From: Liolophura sinensis
Lineage: Eukaryota; Mollusca; Polyplacophora; Chitonida; Chitonidae
DNA: 60,000 bases
Reading direction: 5' to 3'
NCBI RefSeq assembly: GCF_032854445.1
Contig: NC_088306.1
Span: forward strand, 8,768,193 to 8,828,192
Program-made: the position numbers and the translations under genes
The notes under the pieces: model-generated
Database searches by the model: none
Told to the model about the DNA's origin: nothing
Seen by the model: only the letters and a program-made list of their open reading frames with translations
In this document: one piece after another, positions 54,809-60,000 of the stretch
Position numbering within the stretch: position 1 is the stretch's first letter
Layout: each line of letters opens with the position of its first letter

Positions 54809-57800
54809 GTGAGTGATCGTGTGTGTGTATGTTTATTAGCAATTCGATACGCTTCGGCCGGGAGATTTCAGCGTAGAACTCTCCAAGAGTTCCTGTTGGA
54901 TTGCAGTTTACAATACCATTACTTTTATGGGGTAATCATATATTTCGGGTGCGGAAAACTGGCTGTACACAACGTATATTCCTTTATTAAATTGTATTTT
55001 TTAGGTCTGTGTAGTCGTGACTTCTTACAACACTGTGAGAAAACTTTGGGTTAACTCACTCAAATACATCTGAGCAAATTCAGCTAAAAACTGAGTCATA
55101 TGACTAGATAATCTGAGTCATGAAAGAGCCTAGTCAACAATATAACCAGACGAGCTTCATGACTCAGCTGATCTGGTCATATGACTCAGTTTTTTTTAAG
55201 TTTTCTAAGAAATGTATGACTCAGGTTTTTAATTAGTTGACTCAGATTTTTATCTCATTGAAAGGGTACTGTTAGATCATTTAATATCTTCTCAATAACA
55301 CAACGACTGATTTTCAAAACTCCCCCCCCCCCCACCTCCTTCTTAAATCCATAGAAACACGGGATTTACACAAGGTGAAATTAAGCCGGCGTTATGTAGA
55401 AATGTAGAAACTTTCATCGTTTGTCAAACGGTGTGGAAAAGACGCACTCAGTCCTGTGTCAAGTGTGTAATTATTGCACACGTTCCATCCTGTACACGGT
55501 ATTAAAACAGGAAAATGTAGATCAGATGGTTACAGAAACATACCAACAGTGTCATACATTACAGTACAAAACTACGTAGGGCAGTTGGCCGTTGATTTAT
55601 TAAAGTTAGCTTGTGTGTACAGATTTGACTATGTAAACCACATATTAAGCGCTGTAATGTGAAGCTGGTAAGGAAGCACAGCTACATTATTTTTGGCTAT
55701 CAGCACAGGCGTCACTTGAATACGATGTTAGGACGGGCACTTAAACATGAGGTAACCTGAGGCCAGGAGTTGATATCAGTAACTATATGTCATTGTATAA
55801 CCTAGCTATAGCTAATCGGCTCTCAAATGCCTCCGAATGATGGCTAAAGAAACACGTTTCCAGGCATCATTATTGTCCCTGTCATTTTGTACAAAAATAG
55901 TGTTGTTAATATATAGATTTTCATACATAAACAATGTACGCAACGCTATATGATTAAGCCAATTAAAACGGCAAGTGCGAGAGAACTCGTCTACCACACG
56001 AACCAGATCAGCTGGCGACTCAGTTTCTTGGTTGAATTCAGAGGGTGTATAATTTCCTGACGTAGGGCCTACATCCGTTTTGGTGCGCCACTCGGATTAA
56101 ATTATTCCTTTCGGAAGGATGTAAAGTTCAAGTTTTGCAAAACTGCCGGATGTCGTCAGTATAGAATGTGCTTATCGCTCAGTCTTGCTCTGAAATTCCC
56201 CTTTTATAGCATATCTGATCAGGGCTTCAATGGATAGTTAGTCATGTTAAACAGACATCTTGATAATCGGGGCCGATTTGCATAGCAACTGTTGACGAAG
56301 AATACAAATGGTGCTAAGGTATTATTGGAACACAACGTCAACCTACTGAAGCTATGATTTTGGTATTTTAATAGATGGATATATCTAAACATTAATTTCC
56401 AAAAAGTACTATCTAGTATTTCTTATTGACGTGATCACACAAAAAATATTTTTTTCTATCTGGGTATCAGTTACAATACAAGTTTCAATGGAAGTATTTG
56501 TACTACATGTATAAAGACGTTCAGCAGATGATAAACTTGAAACATAGCTTAATGTGGTGTCTTACAAAAGTGGAACACTTGTAAAGTTTAAAGAGACTAT
56601 AACAAATTAATAAGTATATAACTAGTACTTATTAATTAACCGAAAGCATAATTACACAGAAAAGAAGTGTTCACTGTTTCAGTAGAACATCATTCTTGAT
56701 GGACCAGTTGCACAACAGGCGTTTAACCATAACGGCATCTTGCGAGAGCCAAACTCACAGCACATGGGTATTTAAGTCAAATGACTAACTACCATTCGTT
56801 AGTTACATATCTGTAGGTTGGACGAGGTTCAGTACAAAGTCTTCTATGAAAGAAACTTTCCTAGACGAATACTTATATAAATTTACTGGAGATAGCATTC
56901 CCTTTACCGGTATGTTGTAAATACGATGGTATAGAGAGTACAACCAGGGAAGCTCAAAACGGGTATTGCTAATTGTCAACACTGTGTGCACATATACACC
57001 CCCAAGTAAACTGGTATACCTTTGTACACATTTACACTTGCTAGTTTGCTCACGGGGGATTTATTACAGTTTGACCTCTGACCTTACAGTTTTCAGATAA
57101 AGACTGAGCGTGGCAGACATGGATTGCGTCAACTTTTTGATAATTAAACGTAAACAGTGTTTGTTAGCAAGTATTACATCGTTGCAGATAAATGTTATCT
57201 TACTGTAACACGCCCCCGGTACGCATACAAGTACGGTTGTCGTATTCCATACGTATGTGTACTCTAAGTCCAGATAACACGAGCAGCGCCAACTTAAAAA
57301 CTGTCAAATCTTGAAATGCACTTAACAACAAACAAGATCCAAATAACTGGCGCTCCTGAACATGGTCTTTGTGATGATCAATCCGGTAAGGAGTCGGGTT
57401 AATTGGTGCCAAATGTTACAGGGGAGTGTGACATTACCGACCCACTCTATCTTCTGACAGCGTCATCTCTATGGCCTCTGGGTTTCAAACTGTATGACGT
57501 CAAATGTTTGAATAAAATACAAATCCATTTAATTGTTTAACCAGTGTGATTACATAGGCCTTTTGATCTAAATTTTTGTGCGGCATACATCCAACGCATC
57601 GTGCCGTTTCAATTTTAATTAAAATAATTCCATTCACGAAAGGAAGATGTGCATACGTCAGGAAGCCTACACACAGTGCAAAAGGTCACAAGGGCACTGT
57701 ACAAAGGTTTAAACTATTAACAGCTTTCGTCTAATGGACAAATAGTTTCTGTGTTCACTAAAGAGCAGAAAGTGCATAGTCTCTTGAGAACAAAGCGTTA

Positions 57801-60000
57801 TACAGAGCCTTGTTTAATATATAAAACTGGACCGAAGAAAACCTGAACGCAAGTGCAATGTTACTAAAACCAAGTATCGAAGCAAGCACGCTTAAAATTC
57901 CTGAAATATGTATACCTGGCTTACTGTAAAGAACAATTATGCGAAGTCATCTCAATTGAACAGTTCCTGTAACGTATATGTTACCTGTGATCTGAGCTTG
58001 ATCAGGCCAGTCTGCACAATGAGCAAACTTTTGAAATCGCATATGCAAATGACTTTTGTTTTTGTTGCACCGAAGACATGAGACGTAAACCGAACGTAAC
58101 GTTTGAGTGTATGTGTCAGCATTCTATTTCAGAATAATCCAGTATTCCTACTCCGCGGACTTGAATTAGACACTATTTCATGTCAGTTGAAGTTTCCATC
58201 TATAACGGAATCTGTGTTGCGGCATTAACGCCCATCAATATCTCACAGATAAAATGAACCCCTACTTGGGTATTACATATATTCTAATTTTGTAACGCAC
58301 CATGTGTTATTACCGCCACCCCACCTTACCTCCACATCCATACGGTTTGACCTCAATATCATTCGACGATATGTGCTGATTTCACTCATTCGCTTAGAAC
58401 ATTCATTGCGTCTTTTCAACATCACTGAGAACTGTTGACTTCCTATTTGCATGATCCCGTCCTACTTTATAAACGTGGTTTTCACGAATGACAGTTTCGG
58501 CGCATAGGTCAATAAATATCCCTGACATAAAACACGTTCTTTCGTTCTATTCTCTACAGGGCCCATAGCGAGTGCCTTGACGAACAAGTATGGCTGTCGT
58601 CCGGTGACCATAGCCGGTGCCCTGATAGCCAGCACTGGATTTATCCTCAGTCTTTTCGCCCCAAACATTTACTACCTCTACTTCTCATTTGGTGTCCTCT
58701 CAGGTAAGTCATTTTCCAACTATTAAATAAAACACACTAACCAGATTAATTGTTGAATTAACAGGCATGTCGTCGGTTGGAGTATCGTTTTTTGACATTC
58801 ATACAAATTTAAAATTTATAATTTAAAAAAAAACTCGAACGAATTAAAATGAGATGAAGGATAAGGAGTTACCGCTTGTGTTACCTAAAACGAAGAGTGT
58901 AAACGTATTGTGGCATACAGCTTACAACATACTGTAGTCTCAGTCTGAAGGTATATACGATTTGATTCCTGTGAGTTCAAGTCCAGCTTATGGTCGCTTC
59001 TTCTCCAGCCCCCGTACGTGAAATAGTCTGTGAGCAACCTGCGGATGGTTGTGGGTTTACCCCGAGCTCTGCCCAGTTTCCTCCCACCATAATGCTGGCC
59101 GCCGTCGTATAGGTGAAATATTCTTGAGTACGGCGTAAAACACCAATCACAGGAATAAATACATAACTAAATAATTTTTTCTTCTATTCCAGGCCTTGGT
59201 TTTGGGTTAATCTACTTACCGGCTATTGTCATAGTTACGAACTATTTTGAGAAGCGTAGGGCTTTCGCCACAGGACTGGCTGTTTGTGGTTCCGGATGTG
59301 GTACTTTCATTTTTGCACCGCTTTCAAAATGGCTTCTTGACCAGTTCGGCTGGAAAGGTGCCATCTTGATTCAAGCGGGCATTATCTTGAACTGTGTAGC
59401 GTTGGGGGCCTTGTTTAGACCGCTGGAGGAGTCTGTACCTCGGAGAAAACACAATCACTTGGACGACGAGGAGGTTGAGGCTTTAGTGAAACATTCGGAA
59501 CACTCCGGGAATCCGATTGTGAAATTCAAAAAGCATCAGAACAGGAATGCTCAGAAAAAGGGCGATACACACTTGTCTCCGATATTCAACGTGCAGCCCA
59601 ACATGATCCGAAGTGACGGTGCCCTGCATGTGATCGGTAACGGCAAGAGTACCCCTGGCAAGTCGGTCGGGAGCATGTCCCCACCTTCCCCACGACACCT
59701 CCATCCGCTGGTGTCCGAGAAGCGACACAGTTCTCACGTGACGCTACGGACCCCCGTGTCCGTACGGGGTCCCATGTACCGCAAGGACATTTTCTACAGC
59801 GGTAGTTTGGTGAACATTCCTATGTACCGGTCCAATCCGGCAATGTATGTCACCAGCATTACGTCCATTCCTGAGCACATTTCATCTGCGGAAGACTGGA
59901 AGCTCTTCGGCTTCATCAAGCTCTCTCCCGAAATGAGGGACACGTTAAAACAAATGTTAGACTTTTCCCTTCTCAAGGATCCAGTTTTCTTGCTCTTCGC
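54550..60000 (+). CDS. SLC16 monocarboxylate-transporter-family protein, 5' part (gene span)
   Basis: Three exons (54550-54808, 58560-58703, 59193-past 60000) join with GT-AG borders, all in phase 1, giving 403 residues before the window ends. After a charged N-terminal tail, DGGWGWMVV (residues 29-37) is the SLC16 signature at the start of membrane span 1. Further landmarks are GETAWVGSLVPG, NKYGCRPVTIAGAL, YFSFGVLSGLGFG, NYFEKRRAFATGLAVCGSG and PLSKWLLDQFGWKGA, all typical of spans 2-6. A long loop of about 170 residues with basic and Ser-rich stretches follows, as between spans 6 and 7 in this family, and LLKDPVFLLFA begins span 7. Members carry lactate, pyruvate, other small acids or hormones with protons across the plasma membrane; the substrate cannot be told here. 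The best fit is the invertebrate MCT9/12/14-like group. Spans 8-12 lie beyond the window. Confidence 0.93.
55086..55244. promoter_or_regulatory. Palindrome with six AP-1 type motifs in SLC16 intron 1
   Basis: The arm at 55086-55123 (AAAACTGAGTCATATGACTA, then CTGAGTCATGAA) is the near-perfect inverse of 55156-55196. TGAGTCA or TGACTCA occurs at 55092, 55114, 55160, 55182, 55217 and 55238, six times in 153 bp. This heptamer is the classic binding site of AP-1 (Jun/Fos) and related bZIP proteins. It may be an intronic enhancer or simply an inverted-repeat element that carries the motif. Confidence 0.6.
55321..55333. repeat. C homopolymer run
   Basis: A run of about 12 C bases in the SLC16 intron, of the same kind as the runs near 43840 and 45420. 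Confidence 0.9.
55334..58359 (+). other. SLC16 intron 1, remainder
   Basis: No exon or recognised repeat was found between the palindrome and the family C fragment. Minus-strand frames at 56803-57412 are unsupported. Confidence 0.45.
58360..58500 (+). repeat. Dispersed repeat family C, partial copy in SLC16 intron
   Basis: CACTCATTCGCTTAGAACAT, TCAACATCACTGAGAACTG and TTTGCATGATCCCGTCCTA match the middle of the family. It ends about 60 bp before the second coding exon. Confidence 0.75.
58560..58703 (+). CDS. SLC16 gene, second coding exon
   Basis: The acceptor is TATTCTCTACAG and the donor is CTCAG/GTAAGT. It encodes the end of span 2 through span 4 start: ASALTNKYGCRPVTIAGALI, TGFILSLF and YLYFSFGVLS. 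It is 144 bases long, phase 1 in and out, as is usual for this exon of SLC16 genes. Confidence 0.95.
58968..59165 (+). mobile_element. SINE family A in SLC16 intron 2
   Basis: It starts at the GTGAGTTCAAGTCCAGC B-box part and runs through CCTCCCACCATAATGCTGGCC and TTGAGTACGGCGTAAAACAC to a degraded A-rich tail. It lies 27 bp before the third coding exon, so the acceptor's T-rich tract follows directly. Confidence 0.9.
59193..60000 (+). CDS. SLC16 gene, third coding exon, cut by window edge
   Basis: The acceptor is TTTTCTTCTATTCCAG. The frame is open for all 808 visible bases and covers spans 4-6, the central loop (with EEVEALVKHSE, a Lys/His-rich patch and a Ser/Pro-rich part) and the start of span 7. 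A long exon here is normal in SLC16 genes. A plausible internal donor was not needed. Confidence 0.95.

Noticed and set aside
59483-59976. Minus-strand frames at the right edge
   Set aside because: They are the reverse of the SLC16 third coding exon.

Overview
The window looks like nuclear DNA from a lophotrochozoan animal, most likely a mollusc. It is AT-rich, has small exons separated by kilobase introns with GT-AG borders, and is crowded with tRNA-derived SINEs, short inverted-repeat elements and minisatellites. The SINE 3' parts (a conserved block followed by a TAAA-type tail) resemble repeats I know from mollusc genomes. The species cannot be named from sequence alone. No rRNA gene, intact tRNA gene, CRISPR array, operon or prokaryotic feature was seen.

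Three protein-coding genes can be supported by splice sites and matching intron phases. (1) Positions 554-4591, plus strand: the last four exons of a gene whose start lies before the window. It encodes two tandem copies of a domain resembling the VirK family. A decayed extra exon copy lies in its first intron. (2) Positions 8014-19419, minus strand: a complete four-exon gene for a 544-residue protein with an N-terminal CARD (death-fold) domain, a long coiled coil and a basic, glycine/proline-containing tail. This layout is like CARD9-type adaptors of innate immunity. (3) Positions 54550-60000, plus strand: the first three coding exons of an SLC16 monocarboxylate-transporter-family protein, running off the right edge. 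A promoter-like region and non-coding exon near 36.9-37.3 kb may be its distant first exon.

The space between is repeats and unassigned DNA. 1-5.6 kb: gene 1 with a minisatellite, a segmental duplication and SINEs. 5.6-8 kb: intergenic, with a (TA)n tract and a 100-bp tandem repeat. 8-19.5 kb: gene 2, its 8.4-kb first intron filled by minisatellites and dispersed repeats. 19.5-36.9 kb: a repeat-rich gene desert with two long-terminal-inverted-repeat elements, nested SINEs with clear target-site duplications, and a 76-bp array that seems to derive from a SINE tail. 37.3-54.3 kb: more repeats, including a TTAA-flanked element. 54.3-60 kb: gene 3, with a palindrome carrying clustered AP-1-type motifs in its first coding intron.

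The three genes show no sign of acting together; they look like ordinary neighbours. The most interesting signals are the CARD-coiled-coil adaptor, the two-domain VirK-like gene with its relic exon, and several elements whose structure can be read directly: three inverted-repeat elements, a SINE-derived satellite and the AP-1 palindrome.
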